Of a DNA stretch of 48,055 nucleotides, positions 1 to 7,434 are shown piece by piece. Location of the stretch: NCBI GenBank assembly GCA_034428715.1, contig DAOUHE010000005.1:1-48055 (forward strand). The letters are read 5' to 3'. How positions within the stretch are numbered: position 1 is the stretch's first letter; every line of letters begins with the position of its first letter. The notes under the pieces were generated by a model, which did no database searches, was not told where the DNA came from, and worked only from the letters and a program-made list of their open reading frames with translations. This DNA is from Io17-Chloro-G2 sp034428715 (GTDB taxonomy: Bacteria; Chloroflexota; Dehalococcoidia; Lucifugimonadales; UBA3495). The position numbers and the translations under genes were made by a program.

Positions 1-179
1 TCGCCTCGTCGGCATTGAAATCCGGACTATAGCCCGGCAGATTCACCAATCGCAGGCCCAAGTCTGGAGTAGCCAGGTAGGCACGCATGGCATCACCGCG
101 ATGGGCTGGGGCATTGTCCCAGAGCACGATCAGTCGTCCGGTGTGCTTTTCCCGCAGTTGCTTCAGGAAAGCGGTCGGG
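1..179 (-). mobile_element. IS630-type transposase, DDE-domain fragment, runs off left edge
   Basis: The minus strand is open from about 179 to the edge. It reads LIVLWDNAPAHRGDAMRAYL and then LPGYSPDFNADEA. DNAPAH is the block around the second catalytic Asp of IS630/Tc1-type DDE transposases, and PGYSPDFNADE carries the block with the third acidic residue. The N-terminal HTH and first Asp are absent: the similarity starts abruptly near 180, where an unrelated gene begins, and a TGA (complement of 182-184) closes the frame upstream. There is no terminal inverted repeat at the junction. It is therefore a remnant, a recombinant or a misassembly, not a clean insertion. Confidence 0.75.
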
Positions 180-181
180 CT

Positions 182-591
182 TCAAGGGTTCGTAGTCCAC
201 TTGAATGAGTTCCATGGTGTCTTGGGCCAGGTAGCGGTCATCAGCCGCTACGATGGCCACCGGCTGCCCGGCATAATTCACTTTGCCCATGGCCAGGGCC
301 GGTTGTTCGGGCGCGTTAAGCTCGACTACCTGCGATTCACCCGACGTTGTTCTGGTTGGAATATCCTTGATGATTCCTTGGACGTCATCTCCAGTAAGTA
401 CGGCCGCCACCCCGGCAAGGTTGCGGGCCGCTGAAACGTCGATGGACCTGATGCGGGCATGGGCATGGGCGTGGGGACTTCGCAGCACCAAAGCATGGAG
501 CATCCCGGGCAGCCTCATTTCGTCAACAACGGAACCTTGGCCGGTAATGAGCCTGGTGTCCTCAAAACGTTTCAGTAGCTGCCCTACGTAG
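182..591 (-). pseudogene. Xanthine dehydrogenase/aldehyde oxidase large-subunit N-terminal fragment
   Basis: The frame reads YVGQLLKRFEDTRLITGQG, then RLPGMLHALVLRSPHAHA, AVLTGDDV and GKVNYAGQPVAIVAADD. This is the start and the a/b hammerhead domain of molybdopterin-binding subunits of the xanthine dehydrogenase/CO dehydrogenase CoxL family, normally about 750-800 residues. Only about 135 residues remain; similarity stops after DYEPL where the transposase fragment takes over. Upstream of YVGQ the frame stays open but I see no ATG, GTG or TTG in a sensible place; ATG 518 lies inside the conserved domain. HAHAHAR is one HA longer than the usual HAHAR. No partner FAD or 2Fe-2S subunit gene is nearby. 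Inactive relic. Confidence 0.75.
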
Positions 592-776
592 CTTACTGGA
601 TCCGTCCTTGTAAAGACCGAAGAGATTTCAGGTGGATACGATCGGATATTACCATATCGCCCACAAATGGATTGGAAAGTGACCTCTAGCCGGAAATGTT
701 AGCGTAGGTAGGCAAGCTGGGCGGGATCCAGACCCGCTCATCATAATTTCGCACTAACCGTAGGCGGATTGTTGTC

Positions 777-1685
777 TTACATTAGGGTAAGCATGGCGAT
801 TCCGCCAACGACCATCACGATGGCCACCAGCTTCACCGCTAGCGTGCGCCGGTCCAGAGGTTCATCGAGCAACGGGAATGCCGAAGTGCTGAGCAGGGTA
901 CCAAAGATGAACACGAAGAGGGGGCGGGTCGCCGTGATGGTGGAGACCAAGGACACGGGGCCCAGGTTGATGGCGGCCACATTAAGCATAATGGCCAATG
1001 GCCCCAAACTGAACTCGGCCAGGAACAGCAACAACACAGTCCGCCAACTACCAAGCGCTCCAAATAGCTCCCGAAATGCCCCAGGCCGCCACAAGAATGC
1101 AAACGTTACCGCCATGCCGTAATTCCGCGTTGCATACACGAACCACACCGGCAACTCTTCCAGCGCGTATTTGCCGGTCAGCAGCCCTAACGCGGTGAAC
1201 AGGCTGGCCCCGATCAGGATTGGAAAGGCCCGGTTCAGACGAATGATCCTTCCGCCGCCTGAGCCCCATGTGGAGATGGTGAAGGCGCCGGCCACGACTA
1301 CCACTATCGCCGCCCATTGTCCCGCCACCAAGGTCTCCCCCAGAAACACCACGGCCAATACCGCCACGAATACGGGAAAGGTGTGGATGATGGCCGAAGC
1401 CCTCGAGGCTTCCTCCAGCTTGTAACCCCAGAACATCATCCCCAAGGCGCCGCCCCAACATAAACCCGAAATGGCAGCCGCGATTAGCCGGCCAATGTGA
1501 GCATTTTCGGGTAAACCAGTTAGCGCCAGTGAAATGGTGGCGTAGGACAGTAGGGAGATCATCACTCCCATGTAGAAGGCGGGAAGGCTGGGCATATCGT
1601 AGGAAGCCAGCCGTTTGTCTAGAACGGTGACCATCCCAAAAATGCCTGCGCTCAGCAGCGCGACCCAAACGTAAGATGAAGTCAA
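777..1685 (-). CDS. EamA/DMT-family membrane transporter
   Basis: About 302 residues with ten hydrophobic segments in two repeats of five, the layout of EamA (drug/metabolite transporter) carriers. The first half has a segment with GLCWGGALGMMFWGYKLEEAS followed by a helix ending VFLGETL, a typical EamA signature at the end of repeat one; the second repeat ends with a VKLVAIVMVVGGIAML helix. It sits in the inner membrane and exports or imports a small metabolite that cannot be named from sequence. The frame opens with TTG at 1685 with no clear Shine-Dalgarno site; the next ATG is codon 18, inside the first helix. It is not closely linked to neighbours: 231 bases and a strong hairpin separate it from the upstream crotonase. 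Confidence 0.85.
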   Translation of the reverse strand: MTSSYVWVALLSAGIFGMVTVLDKRLASYDMPSLPAFYMGVMISLLSYATISLALTGLPENAHIGRLIAAAISGLCWGGALGMMFWGYKLEEASRASAIIHTFPVFVAVLAVVFLGETLVAGQWAAIVVVVAGAFTISTWGSGGGRIIRLNRAFPILIGASLFTALGLLTGKYALEELPVWFVYATRNYGMAVTFAFLWRPGAFRELFGALGSWRTVLLLFLAEFSLGPLAIMLNVAAINLGPVSLVSTITATRPLFVFIFGTLLSTSAFPLLDEPLDRRTLAVKLVAIVMVVGGIAMLTLM

Positions 1686-1829
1686 GATTTATTATTGACT
1701 TTATTTGCAGCTAAATTCCTAGCAAAGAGGGGGCAGGTAACGGCGTACTATCTTCAATCTTTTTTCCGGGGATGGGAATGGGTTCCTGATCCAGGGCCAA
1801 CTAGAGTCTACGGGGTATTTCGAAAAACG

Positions 1830-1890
1830 CGTGCGCCCTCACCCTCGGTCCCTCTCCCACCGGGAGAGGGACCGAGGGTGAGGGCGCACG
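1830..1890. terminator. 29-bp perfect inverted repeat, terminator-like on the minus strand
   Basis: Bases 1830-1858 and 1862-1890 are exact reverse complements with a three-base loop. The arms start CGTGCGCCCTCACCC. On the minus strand the stem is followed by GCGTTTTTCG, so it has the shape of an intrinsic terminator 27 bases after the crotonase stop codon. A perfect 29-bp stem is much longer than an ordinary terminator and suggests a mobile repeat reused as one. Confidence 0.7.
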
Positions 1891-1916
1891 CCTCACGGAA
1901 ATCAAACGACGGACCG

Positions 1917-2687
1917 CTAGCGCCCCTTGCGCTGCAGGAACTCAGGGAAGGCGTCTTCCACGCCGTAACCAACCACCTTCTCCGTGGTGAAATAACGTTC
2001 GTTCTCGAACTGGGTGTGCAGGTCTTTCCCCATGTCTTGCATCAAAAGTTCCTTGATGCCCATCACCGATTCGTGGCGGTTTTTGGCGATGACGGTGCAG
2101 ATCTCCATGGTTTTGGCGCGCAGCTCTTCCTTGGGCACCAGGTGGTTGATCAATCCGATGCGATAGGCCTCTTCGGCCTCGACCACCCTTCCGCTGAACA
2201 AAAGCTCCTTGGCCATGGGCCAGCCAACCTGGTTGGGAAGGGTCCAAGTGCAATTGATCCTGCCGTAGGCCGCCGCCAGAAACCGGAATTTGGTGTTTTC
2301 GCAGCCGAGCCTGAAATCCAACGAGGATGAAAGCACGGCCCCGCCACCGTAGGCCAGGCCGTTCATCATACCGACGACGGGCTTGGGAGAAGCGGAGATG
2401 TCGTAGGACCGCTCGGGAAATTCACCACCGTGAAGCTTTCGCGCCTCGGAGATATTTCCTTTGGCCTCTTCCCTCTGCTCGTGGATGTCGCCCCCCGCCG
2501 TAAACGCCCGCTCGCCGGCGCCGGTGATCACGATGCAACCTATGTCGTCGTCGCGGTTGGCCTCCGCCACCGCATCGTGAAGTTCATAGCCCAGCAGGAA
2601 GTTCATAGCATTAAGAACTTCAGGGCGGTTCATCGTTAAAATGGCCACCCCTTCTTCTTTTTCTACCAGGATGTGCTGGTAATCCAT
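1917..2687 (-). CDS. Enoyl-CoA hydratase/isomerase (crotonase) family protein
   Basis: 256 residues, usual size for a crotonase. ATG 2687 has GGAGG five bases upstream. The oxyanion-hole segments are AFTAGGDI (61-68) and GLAYGGGAV (110-118), so it should bind an acyl-CoA thioester. The two glutamates that activate water in true hydratases are not where expected: GGG is followed by AV where EL is usual, and the second site reads GRINCTWTLP instead of the common PE segment. Chemistry other than hydration (isomerase, C-C bond cleavage, dehalogenase-like) is therefore as likely. The C-terminal trimerisation helices are present. It is monocistronic with a hairpin after its stop. A second crotonase at 32643-33443 has similar N-terminal wording but a different active-site region. 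Confidence 0.9.
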   Translation of the reverse strand: MDYQHILVEKEEGVAILTMNRPEVLNAMNFLLGYELHDAVAEANRDDDIGCIVITGAGERAFTAGGDIHEQREEAKGNISEARKLHGGEFPERSYDISASPKPVVGMMNGLAYGGGAVLSSSLDFRLGCENTKFRFLAAAYGRINCTWTLPNQVGWPMAKELLFSGRVVEAEEAYRIGLINHLVPKEELRAKTMEICTVIAKNRHESVMGIKELLMQDMGKDLHTQFENERYFTTEKVVGYGVEDAFPEFLQRKGR

Positions 2688-2998
2688 TCATGCCTCCGTC
2701 GAATCAGTCTGACCAAGCCCTAGAGCCTGGAGATTGGTATGCTTATGCCATTGGTCGCGCCCAAGGGCCTCACAGGTTCAAATCCGGCCACGGTCCGCGA
2801 ACAAGCCAGCGTTTTGATTGTATTGGCTTGGATTAGAGCCGTCAATTATCGGGGCGCATATCCGGGGCGAATTGGCGGAAGATTTCGTGCCGCCTGGCCT
2901 TTGTGTTAAGATTCGGGCGGTTTCCAGGCTCGTCTTGGTATTTCAAAGGCCCTCAGGCGCCTTGCTGCCAGACCCCCAAAACCTCGGAGGTGCAACGG
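2688..2998. other. Divergent intergenic region without a gene
   Basis: 311 bases between the leftward crotonase and the rightward ThDP enzyme. Both promoters should lie here, but I find no convincing -35/-10 pair. GGAGG at 2986-2990 belongs to the ThDP gene. GGTTCAAATCC at 2775-2785 resembles a tRNA T-loop but has no T-stem or cloverleaf. Open frames through the region show no family resemblance. Confidence 0.5.
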
Positions 2999-4696
2999 TT
3001 GTCCACACGAATGAAGGCCGGCGAGGCCGTGATCGAGCTATTGAAACAAGAAGGAGTCACCCACATATTCGGCATCGTTGGGTCGTCCTTCTTGGACATC
3101 CTGGACCCTTTGTACGACCGGGACGACATTCAGTTCATCGGCGTCCGCCACGAGCAGGGAGCGGCGCTGATGGCCGACGGTTTCAGCCGCATCTCGGGCA
3201 AACCCGGCGTGATCCTGGTGACCAACGGTCCCGGCGTCCTGAACCTGACCTTCGGCGTCGGCTCGGCCTTCGTGGCCCATTCGCCAATGGTGGTGTTGGC
3301 GCCCTCGGCATCCCGCGACCACCAATACCGGGATTCCACCCAAGAGTTTGACCAGGTGGCGCTGTTCGCTCCCATCACCAAAGCGTCATTCCCAGTCAAT
3401 AAGATTGAAAGATTGCCCGACGCGCTTCGCCATGCCTTCCGCGTGGCCACCTCGGGCAAGATGGGTCCGGTGCTGGTGGATATTCCTCGCGACCTCCTGC
3501 CCGGCGCGGAGCTGGACCTAGACCTGTCGCCTCCCGAAACCTACCGGACGGGTCAGACCAGGTCTCGTGGGGATAGGGCCTTGATCGATAAAGCTGCCCG
3601 GGTCATGCTGGCCGCCCAGAGGCCGGTGATCGTTGCCGGGGGCGGTGTGGTGTGGAGCAACGCCGGAAGCGAAGTGACCCGCATGGCGGACCTGCTGGGC
3701 GCGCCCATCGTAACGTCTTACGGGCGGGCCGACGCCGTGCCCAACGACCACCCCCATTTCCTGGGGCATCTGGGCCGGCTGGGATCGGAAGAAGGCGCTG
3801 AAGCCATTCGCCAAGCCGACGCCATCCTGGCTGTGGGGACTCGCCTGGGCCAGTCCACAACCTTCTTTGATAACCGGTTCGTTCCAGCCGGTGTCCCCAT
3901 CGTCCAGATTGAGATAGACCCCAGGGAACTGGGCCGCAACTATCCCATTGCGGTTGGCATCGAGGGCGACGCCAAGGCTGTCATGATGGAGCTCTTGGAC
4001 TTGGTGCAACAGGCCGAGCCTCGCCCCGATCCAGCCTGGGTGTCCGAGATCGGCGATTGGTATGCCCGGCGAAGCCAACGGCTGGAAGACGAAGGCAACC
4101 TTTCGTCGATGCCGGTGAAACCCCAGCGGGTATACGCTGAGCTGCGCAAAGTCATACCCCGCGACGCCATCATCGCCCTAGACGCGGGCCTGGCGCCCAA
4201 CTTCGGCCAGGACCGGCTCATGTACTACGAACCCCGCAGCCTGATGACGTCCCTGGACTTGGGCGGCTTGGGCTTCAGCTTCCCCGCGGCGATAGGCGCT
4301 AGTTTCGCCGCCCCAGACAGGCCGGTGATCAACTTCAATGGGGACGGTGGGTTCCTGTTCAACGCCCAGGAATTTGAAACGGCCGTCCGCTACGGGCTGA
4401 AATTGGTCACCGTGGTCATGAATAACGACTGTTGGGGTTCGGAAAAAGCCTACCAGCGATACGCGTTCAACGAGCGCTACGTGGGAGCCGACACCGTCAA
4501 TCCCCGCTTCGACAAGTACGCCGAGCTTTTCGGAGGCACCGGCTTCTACGTTGAGCGGCCCGAAGACATCGGAAACGCCATGTTGGAAGCCCTGAAAATA
4601 GACGGGCCCAGCATCATAGAGATTCCCATCGATCCCGACGAGATGCCCAGGCCGGCCCGGTTGGCCGATGTTCAAGCGCCCAGATCGGGGTCGTGA
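2999..4696 (+). CDS. Thiamine-diphosphate-dependent enzyme (acetolactate synthase / oxalyl-CoA decarboxylase type)
   Basis: Three ThDP-family domains in order. The N-terminal PYR domain has the activating glutamate in RHEQGAALMADG (E52). The central domain has IVAGGGVVWSNAG. The C-terminal PP domain has GDG at 448-450 and NN at 475-476, the exact GDG-X24-NN diphosphate/Mg motif. The start is TTG 2999: GGAGG at 2986-2990 lies eight bases before it, whereas ATG 3011 would be 20 bases away. About 565 residues, normal for acetolactate synthase, benzoylformate decarboxylase or oxalyl-CoA decarboxylase. No small regulatory subunit gene follows, so a catabolic decarboxylase or lyase is more likely than branched-chain synthesis. 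The substrate cannot be assigned. The stop overlaps an alternative GTG start of the next gene. Confidence 0.9.
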   Translation: MSTRMKAGEAVIELLKQEGVTHIFGIVGSSFLDILDPLYDRDDIQFIGVRHEQGAALMADGFSRISGKPGVILVTNGPGVLNLTFGVGSAFVAHSPMVVLAPSASRDHQYRDSTQEFDQVALFAPITKASFPVNKIERLPDALRHAFRVATSGKMGPVLVDIPRDLLPGAELDLDLSPPETYRTGQTRSRGDRALIDKAARVMLAAQRPVIVAGGGVVWSNAGSEVTRMADLLGAPIVTSYGRADAVPNDHPHFLGHLGRLGSEEGAEAIRQADAILAVGTRLGQSTTFFDNRFVPAGVPIVQIEIDPRELGRNYPIAVGIEGDAKAVMMELLDLVQQAEPRPDPAWVSEIGDWYARRSQRLEDEGNLSSMPVKPQRVYAELRKVIPRDAIIALDAGLAPNFGQDRLMYYEPRSLMTSLDLGGLGFSFPAAIGASFAAPDRPVINFNGDGGFLFNAQEFETAVRYGLKLVTVVMNNDCWGSEKAYQRYAFNERYVGADTVNPRFDKYAELFGGTGFYVERPEDIGNAMLEALKIDGPSIIEIPIDPDEMPRPARLADVQAPRSGS

Positions 4697-4725
4697 TCCC
4701 CGGCCTTTGGCTTTATAATCAAGAT

Positions 4726-5067
4726 ATGGAACAACCTTTACTCGCCAGCGAAGTTACGATTCAGGATGATGCCATCATCATCCTATGGAACGACGGGCAC
4801 CGAAGCCCATACCCTCACCGGTACCTGCGGCTGCGGTGCCAATGCGCCAACTGTGTCGATGAGATGAGCGGCAAACCCCGGCTGGACCCTGACTCCGTCC
4901 CCGCGGACGTGAAGGCCATCGACCAGATGCCAGTGGGAAACTACGCCGTCCAGTTCCTATGGAGCGATGCCCACTATACCGGTTTGTATCCCTTCCGGTT
5001 CCTGCGCTCGGTCTGCACCTGCATCCCCTGCAATCAGGCCAGAGACCAATCCGGCACACCGGGTTAG
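4726..5067 (+). CDS. DUF971 (gamma-butyrobetaine hydroxylase N-terminal-like) protein
   Basis: About 113 residues from ATG 4726. An upstream GTG at 4693 overlaps the previous stop (GTGA) and would add 11 residues, so translational coupling is possible; neither start has a strong Shine-Dalgarno site. The body has IILWNDGHRSPYPHRYLR, LRCQCANCVDE, then GNYAVQFLWSDAHYTGLYPF and CTCIPC. W-DGH.S.Y...LR...C is the signature of the DUF971/GBBH-like N-terminal domain, which in eukaryotes precedes the butyrobetaine hydroxylase catalytic domain and in bacteria often stands alone. Three cysteines near each end (CQCANC and CTCIPC) hint at a metal or Fe-S site; this is inference. Cotranscribed with the ThDP enzyme. 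Confidence 0.85.
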   Translation: MEQPLLASEVTIQDDAIIILWNDGHRSPYPHRYLRLRCQCANCVDEMSGKPRLDPDSVPADVKAIDQMPVGNYAVQFLWSDAHYTGLYPFRFLRSVCTCIPCNQARDQSGTPG

Positions 5068-5224
5068 CTACCAGCCCACGAGCGCCTGACCCATCCCAAT
5101 ATCATGACATGCTTAGTCAGCCGCAGCGGCGAAGCATCTGGGGAGGGGCGTTCCCTGTTCATGTAGAGGGCTCTTCCACCCAAGCCACCAGACCATGATT
5201 GAATCCGCCTGCCGTGCCGAAAGT

Positions 5225-5467
5225 CTACGCGGGAGATTCGGATAAAGGCGATGACGACGGCATGTTGTGGGACCGCAACGGCTTGGTGGTGGAATGTTTC
5301 AGGTGGGGAGCGGTGAAGGAGTTGGACTTGAAGGAAAAGGTGGAGAGCTGCCGTTCACTCGGCTGGCCGCAGGCAGCGCAGGGCGCGGACTCCGTGGCTT
5401 TGGAAACAGGCCGCAACAGTTCGAATTCGGCGTCACACTCGGCGCAATAATATTCGTAAATAGGCAT
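5225..5467 (-). CDS. FmdB-family zinc-ribbon protein
   Basis: Starts MPIYEYYCAECDAEFELL, the hallmark opening of FmdB-type putative regulatory proteins, followed by a second knuckle CAACG: a CxxC...CxxC zinc ribbon within the first 40 residues. The rest is a Ser/Pro-rich tail without structure. ATG 5467 is chosen because GGGAGG lies five bases before it; a GTG two codons earlier would overlap that site. About 80 residues. Named after a regulator of formamidase genes, but the family is widespread and its molecular function is poorly defined. It faces away from the methyltransferase gene and is probably transcribed from its own promoter at 5487-5515. Confidence 0.85.
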   Translation of the reverse strand: MPIYEYYCAECDAEFELLRPVSKATESAPCAACGQPSERQLSTFSFKSNSFTAPHLKHSTTKPLRSHNMPSSSPLSESPA

Positions 5468-5486
5468 GGTCACCTCCCGCGCATGG

Positions 5487-5492
5487 ATTATA
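5487..5492 (-). promoter_or_regulatory. Candidate -10 box of the FmdB gene
   Basis: The minus strand reads TATAAT here, a perfect -10 hexamer, about 20 bases before the FmdB start codon. No good -35 is visible at 17 bases, so this may be a weak or activator-dependent promoter. Confidence 0.35.
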
Positions 5493-5621
5493 TACTAACG
5501 TTGATTTAAATACGGGCCCCAAGCCTCCCGGTAACGCTACCAGCGGAAGGGGAATACAATGTTGGACCGGCCCCTGGCCGCGGTCTATGACAAGCTCAGC
5601 GCCAATCAGGAGCTCAGTTGA

Positions 5622-6170
5622 ATGGGTGGCGCCCGCCGCGGGCTGTTGCCGGACCTGAGTGGCGAGGTGCTTGAGATCGGCGCGGGCACCGGAGTCAATT
5701 TCCAATATTATTCACCCGAAGCGCGGGTCACGGCCATCGAGCCCAGCCCCAACTTCTCCAAACGGGCCGAAACCAAGCTGGCCGGCGCCCAGGCAGCCGT
5801 CGAACTCAAACAGGCCGACGTCCAACATTTGCCCTTCGCTGATGATGCCTTTGACGCCGCCGTGGCCACGCTGGTGTTTTGCACCATACCAGACCCAATG
5901 GTAGCCCTGGCCGAGGTCCACCGTGTGACCAAACCCGGAGCCCCGATGTTGTTGATCGAGCACGTCCGGGCCCAATCTCCCATCAAGAGATTCATCTTGA
6001 ATCTGTGGGGCCCTTGCCACAAGGTCCTATTCGTTGGTTGCCACCTAAACCGGGATACCGAGGCAAAGGTCAGAGCGGCCGGGTTCCAAGTTCAAGAGGT
6101 AAGACAACTCGCTTTGGAAGCGGGCTTAGTCCCGATCATGCTGATCCGAGCTATCAACCCCGAGGGCTAG
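5622..6170 (+). CDS. Class I SAM-dependent methyltransferase, N-terminus separated by an in-frame TGA
   Basis: 182 residues. VLEIGAGTG (16-24) is the SAM-binding motif I; ADVQHLPFADDAFDAAVATLV is the motif II/III region usual in small-molecule and lipid methyltransferases; the tail has GCHLNRDTEAKVRAAGF. Closest in style to phosphatidylethanolamine/ubiquinone-type methyltransferases (Methyltransf_11). Reading back in frame, ATG 5559 begins MLDRPLAAVYDKLSANQELS, a sensible N-terminal helix with a good ribosome site (GGAAGGGG), then TGA at 5619-5621, then ATG 5622. AGGAG at 5608-5612 also fits initiation at 5622. Either a nonsense change shortened the protein, or the upstream 20 codons are a leader. 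The SAM domain is complete either way. Confidence 0.8.
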   Translation: MGGARRGLLPDLSGEVLEIGAGTGVNFQYYSPEARVTAIEPSPNFSKRAETKLAGAQAAVELKQADVQHLPFADDAFDAAVATLVFCTIPDPMVALAEVHRVTKPGAPMLLIEHVRAQSPIKRFILNLWGPCHKVLFVGCHLNRDTEAKVRAAGFQVQEVRQLALEAGLVPIMLIRAINPEG

Positions 6171-6247
6171 AGTGAGACTGCCTGGTGGCACAACCGCCCC
6201 ACCCAAGAACGGATATAGACCAATCTGAACTCAGTGAGGAAACCGGG

Positions 6248-7375
6248 ATGACTGATGCCAACGATGTCGTGATCATAGGCGGCGGAGCCGCCGGCTGCGC
6301 CGCGGCCTACTACCTAGGACTGGCCGGAATCTGCTCCACCATCATCGAGGGCGACGCCGTGGCCAGCCAGGCGTCCGGATACGCGGCGGGCTTGTTGAAC
6401 CCGTTGCAAGGATCAGACATCCCCGGACTGCTGGGACCGCTGGCCATGGAGTCCTTCAAGATGCACCATTCCTTGGCGGAAGAGCTCCCCGCGGCAACGG
6501 GCATCGATTACGAGACCCGCATAGTCACCCAGGTGAAAATGGCGATGGACGAATCGGAAATTCCGGACCTTGAAGCGACATTTAGAATTTTCGATGGGGT
6601 TCCGGGATTTGAGGCCCAACGCCTGGACTCGGCGGAACTCCATTCCCTTGAACCCCGGCTGGGTCCCTGGGTGATCAGTGGGGTATATACCAAGGGCAAC
6701 GTGGGCCTGGACAGCTATAAATATACTTTGGCCCTGGCAGCGGGGGCGGAAAAACTGGGAGCCACAGTGCGGGCGGGCATCGTGCGGGGCCTGGAACGGT
6801 CCGGCGGGCGGGTGACCAAGGTGTTACTGGAAGATGGCGAGATCTCCTGCGGCGCTCTGGTATTAGCCATGGGTCCCTGGTCCCGGATGGCGGAGCCCTG
6901 GCTGGGTGCCTACATTCCGGTGGACCCTCTGAAAGGAGAGATACTCAGGGTCGAGCCATCGGGGCCACCCCTGGCCCACGACTTTTCCGGTGGCGGCAGC
7001 TCGCTCTACCCCAAACCCGACGGCCTGGTTTGGTGCGGCACCACCGAGGAGTGGCGAGGCTTTGACCGGCAGCCCCTGGAATCGACCCGGCAAACGTTGA
7101 TGGAACGGGCCGCGCGGCTGATGCCGGATTTGGCGCAGGCCCGGCTGTCGCTGCACACGGCTTGTCTGCGTCCAGTCACCCCCGATTGGCTGCCCATCAT
7201 AGGCAAGCCCCCCGGATACGAAAACGTGATTCTGGCCACCGGAGCGGGCAAAAAGGGCATCATGCTCAGCCCCGGATTCGGCAAGGCCGTGGCCGACCTG
7301 ATTTCCAGCGGCGAAACCCAGATGCCGGTCTCAGATTTCACCCCCGGCCGGTTCAGCCAACCGGATAAAGACTAG
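6248..7375 (+). CDS. FAD-dependent oxidoreductase (DAO / glycine oxidase-like)
   Basis: 375 residues from ATG 6248, chosen because the dinucleotide fold VVIIGGGAAGCAAAYYL begins six residues later and GAGG precedes it; an upstream GTG at 6185 only adds a low-complexity extension. The protein has the DAO-family plan: N-terminal FAD ADP-binding motif (G11, G13, G16), a second FAD contact near LVLAMGPWS, a KGEILRVEP strand, and a C-terminal RPVTPDWLPIIG...ATGAGKKGI block that closes over the flavin. Family members oxidise amines or amino acids such as glycine, sarcosine or D-amino acids. The substrate is unknown. It lies between the methyltransferase and a CoA-transferase on the same strand. Confidence 0.88.
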   Translation: MTDANDVVIIGGGAAGCAAAYYLGLAGICSTIIEGDAVASQASGYAAGLLNPLQGSDIPGLLGPLAMESFKMHHSLAEELPAATGIDYETRIVTQVKMAMDESEIPDLEATFRIFDGVPGFEAQRLDSAELHSLEPRLGPWVISGVYTKGNVGLDSYKYTLALAAGAEKLGATVRAGIVRGLERSGGRVTKVLLEDGEISCGALVLAMGPWSRMAEPWLGAYIPVDPLKGEILRVEPSGPPLAHDFSGGGSSLYPKPDGLVWCGTTEEWRGFDRQPLESTRQTLMERAARLMPDLAQARLSLHTACLRPVTPDWLPIIGKPPGYENVILATGAGKKGIMLSPGFGKAVADLISSGETQMPVSDFTPGRFSQPDKD

Positions 7376-7434
7376 GCGCTTGCGGTGGCTCCCTTCCTAA
7401 TACCCGTAACATTTTTTCAAATCAGGAGTGACTC

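Noticed and set aside
2775..2785. T-loop-like GGTTCAAATCC suggesting a tRNA
   Set aside because: The flanking bases do not form a T-stem, and no acceptor, D or anticodon arm can be drawn upstream.
3011..3013. ATG 3011 as the ThDP enzyme start
   Set aside because: The GGAGG site is 20 bases away, whereas TTG 2999 in the same frame has ideal spacing; four residues differ only.
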